Positions 8,488 through 16,460 of a DNA stretch of 64,000 bases are shown one piece after another; positions within the stretch are counted from its first letter, which is position 1, and each line of letters starts with the position of its first letter. A model generated the notes under the pieces. The model had not been told where the DNA came from. It did no database searches and was given only the letters and a program-made list of their open reading frames with translations. The translations under genes were made by a program, and so were the position numbers. The DNA is taken from contig PXRG01000031.1 in NCBI GenBank assembly GCA_003021105.1, positions 1 to 64,000 on the forward strand, written 5' to 3'. The DNA comes from Halobacteriales archaeon QS_1_68_17 (GTDB lineage: Archaea; Halobacteriota; Halobacteria; Halobacteriales; Haloarculaceae).

Positions 8488-9741
8488 TCAGCTGTCCCCA
8501 AGCGCTTCCCGGAACCGCTCGGCGTCTTGGAGGAGGTCGGGCCGGTTCTCGAAGACGGTCATGGCCTCCTGGGCCTTCTCGATGTCGTCGAGGAGCTCGA
8601 GGTCCTCCTTGATGAGCTTGAGGATGGCGTCGCGGAGGTCCTGCTCCTCCGCCTTGATCTCCTCGACGGCGTCGTGGGAGGTCGCCTGCCCGCACCAGAC
8701 GCAGAAGTCCTTCTCGCGAGGGGTCTCCTTCCCGCAGCGCGGGCAGTCCATCGGCGCGATGGGATCGGGCTCGTCCTCCTCGTCGATCTCGGCGCCGTGG
8801 ATCTTCGCGAGTTCGCGATCGGCGTCCTCGCCGAAGACACTGACGTAGCGGGCGGCGACGTCGCTCCCGCGGACCCAGCCGTGGTGATCCTCGATGTGGG
8901 CCTGGTTCATGCCCTGCGAGGCGAGGTAGCTCGCGGAGCTCTTCCGGAAGTTGGTGAAGGTGACGGGTTTGTTCACGCCCGCGTCCTCCGCGGCGCCCTC
9001 GAGGATCTTGGTGAACATTCGGTAGGAGAACTCCTCGGGACGGTTCAGCTTGCACCACAGCGGTGCGTTCGGATCGTCCCGCGCCGGATGATCCGAGAGC
9101 CACCGCTGAAGGTACGGGACGGACGGGATCAGCGTGACCGTCCGCTGGCCGGTTTTCCCCTGGAAGGTGAGCTGGTAGCCGTGGCGGTGGTCGGCGACGT
9201 CGCCGATGGTGAGGCTGCGGATCTCGCCGCTGCGCGCGCCGGAGTCCCAGGCGGCGGCAATGAGCGCGGCGTCCCGGCTGTGGTTCGTCGCCTCGATCAT
9301 GGGCAGGACGTCCTCCTCCCAGTGGAGCATGTCGCCGGGGTTCGGCGCGGGGTCGTAGTTCCGGGGCGTCCCGGAAGGGACCCAGTCGATGCTCTCCGGC
9401 GGGTCATCGTCGTCGCCGTCAGTGACGCGGCGACCGAAGACGCGGAGCGCGACCCGGAAGTCCCGGTTCGTCTCGACGTTGTCGTAGGTGCGGTTGATCC
9501 AGCGGACGAGCTCCTCGGTGGCGTCGCGGTCCTCCAGCGCGTCGGCAAGCCCGCCGACCTTCTCGGCCATGTTCGTGCAGTGGCTGAGGAGCTTGAGGTG
9601 GCGGTGGTCGCTGTACTGCTGCTGGAGGAGGTAGAGTTCGTCGCTGAACTCCAGGAGGACCTTCCGGTCGGCGTCGCTGACGTCGTCGGACTCCCGGATC
9701 CGCTCGCGCATGCTCTCGATCTGCGTGGCCGGATCGGTCAT
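8488..9741 (-). CDS. int: Tyrosine recombinase (integrase) with C-terminal zinc ribbon
   Basis: 417 aa. The catalytic residues of the tyrosine recombinase family are readable: Arg170 in SGARSGEIRSL, Lys196 in QGKTGQR, Arg266 in TNFRKSSASYLA, His287 in HHGWV and the nucleophile Tyr299 in AARYVSVF. The HxxR histidine appears as Thr263. After the domain there is a CPRCG...CVWCG zinc ribbon (Cys333, 336, 347, 350) and a helical tail, an arrangement seen in haloarchaeal integrases. The N-terminal ~100 residues look like a core-binding domain. The gene starts 50 bp from the tRNA-derived attachment core, with its promoter in between. It should catalyse integration into, and possibly excision from, the tRNA gene. 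Confidence 0.92.
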   Translation of the reverse strand: MTDPATQIESMRERIRESDDVSDADRKVLLEFSDELYLLQQQYSDHRHLKLLSHCTNMAEKVGGLADALEDRDATEELVRWINRTYDNVETNRDFRVALRVFGRRVTDGDDDDPPESIDWVPSGTPRNYDPAPNPGDMLHWEEDVLPMIEATNHSRDAALIAAAWDSGARSGEIRSLTIGDVADHRHGYQLTFQGKTGQRTVTLIPSVPYLQRWLSDHPARDDPNAPLWCKLNRPEEFSYRMFTKILEGAAEDAGVNKPVTFTNFRKSSASYLASQGMNQAHIEDHHGWVRGSDVAARYVSVFGEDADRELAKIHGAEIDEEDEPDPIAPMDCPRCGKETPREKDFCVWCGQATSHDAVEEIKAEEQDLRDAILKLIKEDLELLDDIEKAQEAMTVFENRPDLLQDAERFREALGDS

Positions 9742-9747
9742 GCCAGT

Positions 9748-9783
9748 ACATGTGCCCTCACCTCATTTAAATTATGACATGTG
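9748..9783 (-). promoter_or_regulatory. Integrase promoter flanked by ACATGTG direct repeats
   Basis: Between att and the integrase start there is an AT-rich TATA-like stretch (AATTTAAAT on the minus strand, about 9767-9775). The heptamer ACATGTG occurs at 9748-9754 and again at 9777-9783, 29 bp apart. The repeats could bind a regulator or the recombinase itself. This is inferred from spacing only. Confidence 0.4.
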
Positions 9784-10938
9784 AACCGATGGTTCAAATC
9801 CGGGAGGCGGCATACTTTTCCGACGAGCAACACTGCGAGCCGCAAATACGCGGTTCCGATCGGTTTGAACCAGACGAGACGCAGCGACGAGGGACGCGAG
9901 CCGACCGTCTCGGCGAGGTTCACGATCCGGGAGGCTGCCGAAGCGACGGAGGACCGCGGCCGCTCGAGCGTCGATCGAATCGGGTTCGAGGACGGCGTGT
10001 GAGACGAGTAGCCGCTCGAGTGCCGTGTGCCACTGGTCGTAGTAGATGCGTTCGGTCGCGGCGGCGTCGGCCTCTCGGTCGCGGTCGTCGTCGGTAGCGT
10101 AGGCGTCGGCTGGTGTCGCCTCGACCGCCTCGATCAGTCGCCGCTGGAACGCCGACCAGTCGAACCCGTCGCCCTCGTCGTACAGGGCGACCGTCACACC
10201 GAAGGCCCGCGCCTGCCACGGCGCCGAGAACGTCGGCTCCGCGTCGACGCCGAGGAGGTCCGCGAAGGCGTTGACGGGATCCGCATATCCCCCGTCGGCC
10301 GCCGGTCCCGCGTCCGTCGTCCCGGGAGCGTCGAGCCGTTCGACGCCGATCATCGAGTCGCGGGTGACGAGATCCGCGAGTTCGTCCTCGTCGTACCCGT
10401 CCGTTCCCTCGGGCCGCCTCGGCAGGACCATGTACCTGATCTCGGAACTGGAATCCCAGACGTCGACGTCGATCCCGTCGTCGAGTTCGAGGCCGAACTC
10501 CCCGAGGACGGCTCGCGGCTCGCGGACCATTCGGGATCGGTAGGACGGCGTCTTGTACCACGTCGGCGGCAGCCCAAGCAGCGACCACGGGTAGCACGAA
10601 CACAGCGTGCAGACGACGGCGTTGTGGACGTCGGCAGTGTTTTTCTTCACGTCGATGTGCTGGACGCCGACGTCGAAATCGAACTCGTCGATCGCCGCAG
10701 GTGCGTCCTCGAGAAGTCGCTCCTCGAACGCGGGGTCGGTCCACGCCCGGGCAACGACACGGGCCCCGTTCTGCGGACCGATATCGCGTTCGTAGGCGGC
10801 TATCGCCTCGTCGATCGCGTCCGTCGAGACGATCCCCTTTTCGACGAGCAGGGATTGGATCGCTCGAACGCGGGGGCGTGGATCGGCGGCTGTTTCGTCG
10901 TGGTCGTGCCCGGTATCGTGGTCGTGTTCGTCAGTCAT
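9772..10938 (-). CDS. nthA: Nitrile hydratase alpha subunit fused to accessory (activator) domain
   Basis: 388 aa from ATG 10938, which overlaps the beta stop by 8 bp. The His/Asp-rich N-terminus may bind metal. CTLCSC at residues 110-115 is the cysteine claw of nitrile hydratase; Thr in the second position marks the cobalt type. From about residue 230, FSAPWQARAFGVTVAL and YYDQWHTALERLL match the separate accessory protein that usually loads the metal, here fused to the C-terminus. The enzyme hydrates nitriles to amides. The final ~14 codons read antisense through the tRNA-derived att core and stop (TAA, 9774-9772) in element DNA, so integration changed the C-terminus. Whether activity is kept is unknown. 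Confidence 0.88.
   Translation of the reverse strand: MTDEHDHDTGHDHDETAADPRPRVRAIQSLLVEKGIVSTDAIDEAIAAYERDIGPQNGARVVARAWTDPAFEERLLEDAPAAIDEFDFDVGVQHIDVKKNTADVHNAVVCTLCSCYPWSLLGLPPTWYKTPSYRSRMVREPRAVLGEFGLELDDGIDVDVWDSSSEIRYMVLPRRPEGTDGYDEDELADLVTRDSMIGVERLDAPGTTDAGPAADGGYADPVNAFADLLGVDAEPTFSAPWQARAFGVTVALYDEGDGFDWSAFQRRLIEAVEATPADAYATDDDRDREADAAATERIYYDQWHTALERLLVSHAVLEPDSIDARAAAVLRRFGSLPDREPRRDGRLASLVAASRLVQTDRNRVFAARSVARRKSMPPPGFEPSVHMS
9791..9812 (+). other. Attachment site: 3' end of a tRNA gene, probably tRNA-Phe
   Basis: GGTTCAAATCCGGGAGGCGG plus CA reads as a T-loop, the T-stem 3' strand and the acceptor 3' strand of a tRNA. The bases to the left (TGTGAACCGAT) cannot pair as a T-stem, so the tRNA body is absent. 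A tract TACTTTT follows, like a tRNA terminator. From memory the same 3' end occurs in Haloferax tRNA-Phe (acceptor 5' strand GCCGCCT). This is therefore the distal att site; the complete tRNA should lie left of the window. Confidence 0.78.
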
Positions 10939-11626
10939 TGTCGTTCTCCTCTGCGGGTCGCAGATACGGTTCCCAGAGATCGACGTGAATCGTATCGTCG
11001 GGGTTCTCGGTGTCGGGGCCCCACACCTCGTCGGCTTCGAAGGCGACGGTGTACAGTGGCTCGTCTCGTTCCTCGCCGTGGGCGTTGGCGTCCGGGAAGA
11101 CGTGGTTTCCGTGTACAGTTCGGATTTCGCCGGTCGTTCGCCGGACGTAGCGCGGACAGCGCGTGTGTCCATCGGGGTGGCTGTTGCGCACTCGAACCGC
11201 GTCTCTCTCGGCGAACCGGGGCTCGTCGTCCGGCCGATCGAACGATGCCGGTCGATCGAACGCGTCTCTGACTCGCTCGGCGAGGTCGGGGTCCCGCCGT
11301 TCGGGGACCAGTTCCGCGGGATCTTCGAGGTCGCGCGCTCGGCTGTTGGCGGCCTCGATCTCGGCTTCAGTGAGATGGCCTTTTTCCACGAGATTCCGCT
11401 CGAGGCTCGCCAGCCAGCGTTCGAAGTACGTCGCTTCGAGGTAGTCCGCTGGCGCCATCCGCTCGATACCGTAGCGGCTTTCGTCGATGTTGTAGATCCC
11501 CTGCGGTCGGATCGCGCGCACCAACGCAAAGACGACCCGCTCCCAGTCCGCGTGGAATTGGGCATCGTCGTCGACGGGGACGGTCCCGAAGCCGTGCATC
11601 CCGCCCATATCGTGGATGCCGTCCAT
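10931..11626 (-). CDS. nthB: Nitrile hydratase beta subunit
   Basis: 231 aa from ATG 11626, chosen because the family begins MDGIHDMGGMHGFG. An in-frame ATG at 11707 would add 27 residues without family similarity. The N-terminal helical domain contains EATYFERWLASLERNLVEKG. The C-terminal SH3-like barrel contains VRVRNSHPDGHTRCPRYVR and GNHVFPDANAHG, which are typical. It pairs with the downstream alpha gene (8-bp overlap) to form the heterodimer whose interface holds the metal site. Gene order beta-alpha is that of cobalt nitrile hydratases. Confidence 0.92.
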   Translation of the reverse strand: MDGIHDMGGMHGFGTVPVDDDAQFHADWERVVFALVRAIRPQGIYNIDESRYGIERMAPADYLEATYFERWLASLERNLVEKGHLTEAEIEAANSRARDLEDPAELVPERRDPDLAERVRDAFDRPASFDRPDDEPRFAERDAVRVRNSHPDGHTRCPRYVRRTTGEIRTVHGNHVFPDANAHGEERDEPLYTVAFEADEVWGPDTENPDDTIHVDLWEPYLRPAEENDND

Positions 11627-11824
11627 GCGAACCGTATTCACCTCGTCCGCCCAAATAGCTTCGTGACTGGGAGCGACCGGGAAGCGGTACTTCTCTTCTG
11701 TTGCCAAGCGATCTGATAGTCCCTACGAGGCGTGGATTCTGAAAGGGGCGTCTCCTTCCCGAGGACTCCAAGCGGAACGACTGCAAACGGCCAGCGCCGT
11801 CTGCACGCTCCGGCGCGTAGTTCC

Positions 11825-12148
11825 TTACGCCGCCGCTTCCGCACAGTCGTCGTGGACGACCTCGTCGTTCTCGTTCGGTCTCCGACGCTGGCCCGGTTGG
11901 ATGGGTTCGCCACAGACCGCACAGCGCAGCTCCGCGCCCTCGCTGGTCGCGTCGATACCTAACTTCTCCTCCAGTTCACGGGAACCAGTCGCCGCGTTGT
12001 ACCCGAGTGCGAGCGCACCGATACCGGCCAGCACCCCGCTCACTCGCTTTCCCTTCCGAAGCGAACCGATTGCGACGACGGTCAGCGCGATCGCGAGAAC
12101 CGTTCGGGCGAAGCGATTCCGATCACCGATGTTCTTGCGCAACTCCAT
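11825..12148 (-). CDS. DUF2892-like membrane protein with C-terminal zinc finger
   Basis: 107 aa from ATG 12148; the upstream in-frame ATG at 12199 is less likely. MELRKNIGDRNRFARTVLAIAL followed by a second hydrophobic helix (VSGVLAGIGALALGYNAATG) is the two-helix pattern of DUF2892 inner-membrane proteins. The tail CAVCGEPIQPGQ...HDDC forms a zinc site facing the cytosol. Function is unknown; many haloarchaea have several such genes. It is separated from nthB by 198 bp. Confidence 0.7.
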   Translation of the reverse strand: MELRKNIGDRNRFARTVLAIALTVVAIGSLRKGKRVSGVLAGIGALALGYNAATGSRELEEKLGIDATSEGAELRCAVCGEPIQPGQRRRPNENDEVVHDDCAEAAA

Positions 12149-12542
12149 ACAGGTAAATCGGGCCGAGAGGCCTTGTAGTTCATCGCCGAAATTCCACATC
12201 CCGTTTCGAGCCGATTTTCATATCTCCAGTTTCACTAAACCGATCTCGCATTCATGCGGAGATACTGCGGTAAATACGGCGACGTGTTGAGTCTGGCCCA
12301 GATGCGTGAGTTGTCCTCACGGGACCTTGCAACTCATACTGGTGGCTGTAATTCTTTTACTCAACAGTCTCTGCTATCTGCGGATACAGACCCTTCCCGC
12401 CTGGATTCTCAATTCGAGTTTTCACGTACTTACAGCCACCAGTATCAGCAGTCGATCCGGGGGATATTTTCGGCCCGGGAAAGATCGACTCCATTCATTT
12501 TGGAGACACGACTCTTTTTCTCGTCTGAACCGTTATCTACCT
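12149..12542. other. Non-coding stretch with a MITE-like element
   Basis: Nearly 400 bp without a convincing gene. Open frames here lack start context and protein-like composition. The only structure seen is the 110-bp element with perfect 16-bp inverted ends at 12336-12445. Confidence 0.5.
12336..12445. mobile_element. MITE-like element with 16-bp terminal inverted repeats
   Basis: ATACTGGTGGCTGTAA at 12336-12351 is repeated as its exact reverse complement at 12430-12445. The 110-bp unit has no coding capacity, and the internal sequence beyond the ends is not palindromic. No clear target-site duplication is visible. The ends differ from those of the 107-bp family elsewhere in the window, so this is a separate family. 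The parent transposase is not in the window. Confidence 0.55.
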
Positions 12543-12720
12543 ATGATCGACGCTTGGAATCTGTCCTCGACGCAAGTCGGCTGGGGAATCGTCGGCATCA
12601 CCGTGTTCGCTCTTGTATTCGTCGCACTGTACTCTCTGATCGGTGGATCGTCCTGGGTCTTTTCCTCTATTACGCGACGAGACCGGTATACCAGTGGCTG
12701 GACTCTCACCGGCAGGTGAA
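12543..12720 (+). pseudogene. Frameshifted N-terminal remnant of an AI-2E-type transporter
   Basis: From ATG 12543 the frame reads a hydrophobic helix (GIVGITVFALVFVALYSLIGG). Similarity then continues in the +1 frame as IVLGLFLYYATRPVYQWLDSH, which resembles the start of haloarchaeal AI-2E/PerM family membrane proteins. The remaining ~270 residues of such a protein are absent. A frameshift plus loss of most of the gene indicates a remnant. The family assignment rests on this short stretch. Confidence 0.5.
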
Positions 12721-13205
12721 CGAGACACCGTTTTCGAGTTGCGCGACGTCAAGACCCACTCGAAGCGATTCGTCGGGATTACGTCCGAGACACGGAGAGG
12801 CGCACCGAACCGAGCCCCGGCCATCTCCGCGCAGATGGTGGACGGCCGGACCCCGATGAACCTGTCGGCGTGGATCTCGACGACGCGGAACCACTGGGGA
12901 AGGCCCGGAGCCACTCGAACGGCGGGAAGTTCCAGCGGCGCTGGAACGGGTGGATACGCGCTTGCGAGAGCCATTCCGGGTCGAATCTGGCGCCGCGTTC
13001 GCGGGTCGTGGTGGGTTCGCCGTCGTTGTTCGCGTGACAAACGTCGGCCGGTCGAGAACGAACTGTCCTCCCGGATCTGCGACGACACTCCCGACGGGGA
13101 GCCCATCGCCGCCGGGGGCGATTCGACGCGGGTGTCCATCGATCCCGGGACGCGGGGGCCACGATCTCCCCGGGGACTGGCGCGAGACGTTCGCATCGGC
13201 CCCGG
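12721..13205 (+). other. Degenerate sequence, probable gene remnants
   Basis: No intact gene is visible. Short protein-like stretches appear in shifting plus-strand frames: ERDTVFELRDVKTHSKRFVGI, then FRVESGAAF...VVVRVTNVG in another frame, then NELSSRICDDTPDGEPIAAG in a third. This suggests the decayed end of an unrelated gene. The family was not identified. Confidence 0.35.
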
Positions 13206-13213
13206 TGACTGAT

Positions 13214-13320
13214 AGTGATTGTTGCGATTATTTTCGTGACCACGTCACGTGAATAGTTGGTTCGCGGGCTGAACCCCACGAATTGTGACTTCTCGGCGGT
13301 AACGAGTCGCAACAATCACT
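13214..13320. mobile_element. MITE, copy 1 (107 bp)
   Basis: Terminal inverted repeats AGTGATTGTTGCGA (13214-13227) and TCGCAACAATCACT (13307-13320) enclose a non-coding core. The reverse complement differs from the copy at 17435-17541 at only three positions. Flanking TGACTGAT occurs at 13206-13213 and again at 13322-13329, a possible 8-bp target duplication; part of it (CTGAT) also borders the other copies, so it may belong to the element. No transposase is present; it must move in trans. Confidence 0.8.
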
Positions 13321-13433
13321 CTGACTGATCGCACGACGGGACGCGGAATTCCCCGCGTCCGGACCGTGCTCGGTTATCAACTCTGAGACCTGGGGGACAG
13401 TATTTAAAATGACAGTTCGAGACACGAGCGTTC

Positions 13434-15926
13434 ATGGACGGCGATCGCACGGATGGCACGGCCGGGCCCTCCGAGACCGGTGGCGGTGTCGGACCAGTCG
13501 CCGGCGGATCGGGCGGGGACGAGGAGTCGACGGACGGGTTCGAGCGTACCATAGAGAGGTACTGTGCGGTCATGCGGGCGGCTGCGGAGGGTGATCTCAC
13601 GAGGCGGATGGATCCCGAAGTCGGCGACGAGGCCACCGCGGCGTTCGCTCGGACGTACAACGAGATGATGGACGAACTGGAGGGGACTCTCCGGACAGTC
13701 TGGTCGTTCTCGGGCGAAGTGGAGAAAGCGGGCGGGTCGGTCGCCAGCGGCGCGAGCGAAGTCGAGGCCGCCAGCGAGCGCGTCACCGAGAGCATCCAGG
13801 AGATTTCCGATCGGACGACCGACCAGACGCGGAACCTGACGTCGGTTTCCGACGAGATGGAGGACATCTCGGCGGCGATCGAGGAGGTGTCGGCGTCGGC
13901 CTCGGAGGTCGCGGAGACGGCCAGAGAGGCCACCAGACGGGGCGAGGAGGGCCGGGAGTCCGCCGAACTGGCGATCGAGGAGATCGACCGCGTCGAGGCC
14001 GCCAGCGAGGAGATCGTCGAGAACATCGAGGCGCTCGACGACCAGATGTCCGAGGTCGTCCGGATCATCGACTTCATCACCGACATCGCGGAGCAGACGA
14101 ACATCCTGGCGCTGAACGCGAACATCGAGGCCGCACGCGCGACCGACGCGAACGGCGGGTTCGCCGTCGTCGCCGAGGAGGTCAAGGACCTCGCGGAGGA
14201 GACCAAGGAGGCGGCCGCGGAGATCGAGTCGGTCATCCGGGAGGCACGCGCGCAGACCGAGCGGGCGGTCACGGACATCCAGTCGACGAGCGACTCCATC
14301 TCCGAGGGCGCCCGGACCGTCGAGGAGGCGCTGGACGCGCTGACCGAGACGGTCGAATACGTCGAGGAGGCCAGCGAGGGCATCCAGGAGATATCGAGCG
14401 CCGTGAACGACCAGGCCAACGCCAACCAGGAGGTCGTCGCTAGCGTCGCCGAGGTGGCCGACCTCAGCGAGGAGGTCGACGACCAGGCCGACAGCATCGC
14501 CACCGCCGCGCGCCGTCAGACCGACTCGATCGCGTCGATATCGCGGGAGACCTCCGATCTCAGGGCGAGTGTCACCTCCCTCGAAGAGTCCCTGACCGAC
14601 TTCGCGATCAACGAGTGGGGCCAGCGCATCAACGACCACTGCCGGGAGGCCGGCATCGACTGGCGCCAGTGCGAGGGTGCCACCATCCGGCTCGGGCTCG
14701 CGGAGGGGCCGTTCCCGACGACGACCGAACCGCTGCTTCCCTTCTTCGAGGAACTGACCGGGATAGAGGTCGAGTACAGCGTCCAGATGGAGGACAAGCT
14801 CTTCGACCAGCTCGAACGCGACCTGGCCGCCGGGAAGGGCCGGTACGACGTCTTCCAGCTCGGGATGTGGCCGGCCGCGGGCTACCACCACAACGGCTGG
14901 GTGAAAGACCTCAACGAGTTCATGGCGGACGCGTCGCTGACCGACAGACGCTGGTACCACGTCGAGGACTACCACGACAGTTTCCTCGACGCGTTCACCT
15001 ACCGGGGCGACCGGGTGGCGTTTCCCTTCGGGATCGAGGCCGCGGGCTGTGTCGCCTACGACAAGCCCACGTTCCAGAAACTCGGACTGGAGCCGCCGAC
15101 CGACTTCGAGACGCTCCGCCACGCCGCGAAGACGATCCACGAGTCCGACGATGTCGACCGGGCCGGCTTCGTCTCCCGGGCGACCGCCGACACGCTCTCG
15201 ACGCACAACTTCGTGGCGATGTTCAAGTCCCACAGCGCCGACTGGCTGGACTATCGGCGCCGCGAGGCGACGCTGAACGCCCCCGAAGGCGTCCGGGCGC
15301 TGGACCTCTACGCCGAATTGCTCCGGGAGTACGGTCCGCGGGACGTCGGTTCGATGAACTGGCTGGCCGCCAACCAGGCCTACGGCGAGGGCAACGTCGG
15401 CATCCTCTATCACACCCCCCAGACAGCGTCGGTCTTCTCGGACGAACAGTTCGACCGCACGGAGTTCCTGCCACCCCTGGAGGGCCCCGACGGCGACCGC
15501 ATCGCTGGCACCTCCGCGTGGGCACTGGGGATAAACGCGTTCTCGGACGCCCCCGACGCGGCGTGGCTGTTCCTCCAGTGGGCGACCTGCCGGCCGACGA
15601 ACCTGCTGCTCTCGACCGACCAGTGGACGGGCCAGGAGAGTTTCGGCCAGGCGCGGATCAACTGGCTCGTCGACCAGCCAGAACTCGACACGCGGGGCCA
15701 CCCCGAGTCGTGGAACGCCGCGCACACCGATGGGTTCGACCTGATCCCCTCGGACCCGCCGCCGGTGCCGCTTCACACCCCACAGAACATGGACATCATG
15801 ACGGAAGTCGCCGAGGCGATGCACTCGACGATCGTCGGCCGGACGTCCGCCCAAGCCGCCTTCGACGACGCCGCGCCGCGGATCACCGAGCACGCCCGGC
15901 AGATCCCCGACGCCTACCTCCGCTGA
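13434..15926 (+). CDS. Soluble chemoreceptor (MCP signalling domain) fused to a solute-binding-protein domain
   Basis: 830 aa. After a Gly/Asp-rich N-terminus, residues ~40-100 look HAMP-like ([16 protein letters not shown]). Residues ~100-400 are the coiled-coil MCP domain, with the hairpin tip [16 protein letters not shown] near 220 that contacts CheA/CheW. From about residue 414 ([17 protein letters not shown]) to the end there is a family 1 extracellular solute-binding protein fold ([45 protein letters not shown]). No transmembrane helix or signal peptide is visible, so the binding domain should be cytosolic and C-terminal to the signalling domain, the reverse of usual receptors. It likely senses an internal sugar-like ligand and feeds the CheA-CheY-CheF route to the archaellum. 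No che genes adjoin it. Confidence 0.9.
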   Translation: MDGDRTDGTAGPSETGGGVGPVAGGSGGDEESTDGFERTIERYCAVMRAAAEGDLTRRMDPEVGDEATAAFARTYNEMMDELEGTLRTVWSFSGEVEKAGGSVASGASEVEAASERVTESIQEISDRTTDQTRNLTSVSDEMEDISAAIEEVSASASEVAETAREATRRGEEGRESAELAIEEIDRVEAASEEIVENIEALDDQMSEVVRIIDFITDIAEQTNILALNANIEAARATDANGGFAVVAEEVKDLAEETKEAAAEIESVIREARAQTERAVTDIQSTSDSISEGARTVEEALDALTETVEYVEEASEGIQEISSAVNDQANANQEVVASVAEVADLSEEVDDQADSIATAARRQTDSIASISRETSDLRASVTSLEESLTDFAINEWGQRINDHCREAGIDWRQCEGATIRLGLAEGPFPTTTEPLLPFFEELTGIEVEYSVQMEDKLFDQLERDLAAGKGRYDVFQLGMWPAAGYHHNGWVKDLNEFMADASLTDRRWYHVEDYHDSFLDAFTYRGDRVAFPFGIEAAGCVAYDKPTFQKLGLEPPTDFETLRHAAKTIHESDDVDRAGFVSRATADTLSTHNFVAMFKSHSADWLDYRRREATLNAPEGVRALDLYAELLREYGPRDVGSMNWLAANQAYGEGNVGILYHTPQTASVFSDEQFDRTEFLPPLEGPDGDRIAGTSAWALGINAFSDAPDAAWLFLQWATCRPTNLLLSTDQWTGQESFGQARINWLVDQPELDTRGHPESWNAAHTDGFDLIPSDPPPVPLHTPQNMDIMTEVAEAMHSTIVGRTSAQAAFDDAAPRITEHARQIPDAYLR

Positions 15927-16178
15927 CCTGCTCCCCGGGGATCGCTCCGCGCCCCGACCGTCGTCCGATCGAACAGATCTCCGGACGGGAACGGGGCGAC
16001 GACCGCCTATTATCGGCGCTAGAAAAATTTAAATATCGTATATTCAATTAAATAAAACAGGTACGTCGGGAGAGCGGACGCGCGGGGACGCGCCCGAGCG
16101 CCGTCCCGGGAGCGACGGGGAGCACGACCTGCAGGAGAAACTGGGGACCGTCGAGCGCGCGAGTTCTACGACAGCGCA
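15927..16178. other. Intergenic, AT-rich promoter-like island
   Basis: Most of this 252-bp gap is GC-rich and featureless. Positions 16020-16065 form a sharp AT-rich island (AATTTAAATATC and ATTCAATTAAATAAAAC) that could hold a promoter for the following remnant gene or bind chromatin proteins. No RNA gene is apparent. Confidence 0.35.
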
Positions 16179-16460
16179 ATGCGGGACCGGTTGACCGACA
16201 GGATGCAGTCGTTCATCGACGACCGGATCATGTTTTTCCTGTCGACCGCGGACGCGGCCGGCGAGACGGACTGTACACCCCGGTTCGGGCCGGAGGGGTT
16301 CGTGAACGTCCTCGACGAGAAACACGTCGCCTATCCGGAGTACCGGGGCAACGGCGTCCACGCGTCGCTGGGCAACATGCAAGAAAACCCCCACGCGTCA
16401 CTCCTGTTTCTGGACTGGTGGGAGACGACGGTCGGGCTCCACGTCAACGGCCCCGGACGA
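16179..16460 (+). pseudogene. Truncated pyridoxamine 5'-phosphate oxidase-family protein
   Basis: FIDDRIMFFLSTADAAGETDCTPR, GFVNVLDEKHVAYPEYRGNGV and ENPHASLLFLDWWETTVGLHVNG match the N-terminal half of PPOX-fold flavin-binding proteins. The upstream part (LQEKLGTVERA, then REFYDSAM) is in two frames, which shows a frameshift before ATG 16179. After about 16460 the similarity ends abruptly and unrelated sequence follows. The family is ~200 aa, so this is an inactive remnant. Confidence 0.75.

Larger units (their letters stand above)
1..9812. mobile_element. Right part of an integrated genetic element in a tRNA gene
   Basis: The segment ends at a 22-bp copy of a tRNA 3' end (9791-9812) that has no tRNA body in front of it. 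A tyrosine recombinase gene starts 50 bp inside it. Cargo includes an Orc1/Cdc6 initiator, an ExoVII pair, a STAND-like NTPase and a large membrane protein. The NTPase (74-2233) and membrane protein (4822-7959) are visibly AT-richer than neighbouring genes. The intact tRNA and left end lie outside the window, so total size is unknown. Integration at tRNA 3' ends by tyrosine recombinases is standard for archaeal elements; the element type (plasmid, provirus or ICE-like) cannot be read from this part. Confidence 0.7.

Noticed and set aside
8485-9777. A 430-codon plus-strand frame over the integrase
   Set aside because: It is the antisense shadow of the integrase gene, which has all catalytic residues on the minus strand.
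9791-9812. Complete tRNA gene
   Set aside because: Only the T-loop and 3' strands are present; the left flank cannot form D, anticodon or T-stem 5' arms.
10938-11565. A 209-codon N-terminal extension of nitrile hydratase alpha
   Set aside because: It lies over the beta subunit in another frame and is not protein-like; ATG 10938 with an 8-bp overlap is the natural start.
13404-15893. Minus-strand 829-codon frame opposite the chemoreceptor
   Set aside because: Val/Arg/Leu-rich antisense translation of a GC-rich gene; the plus strand has clear MCP and binding-protein motifs.
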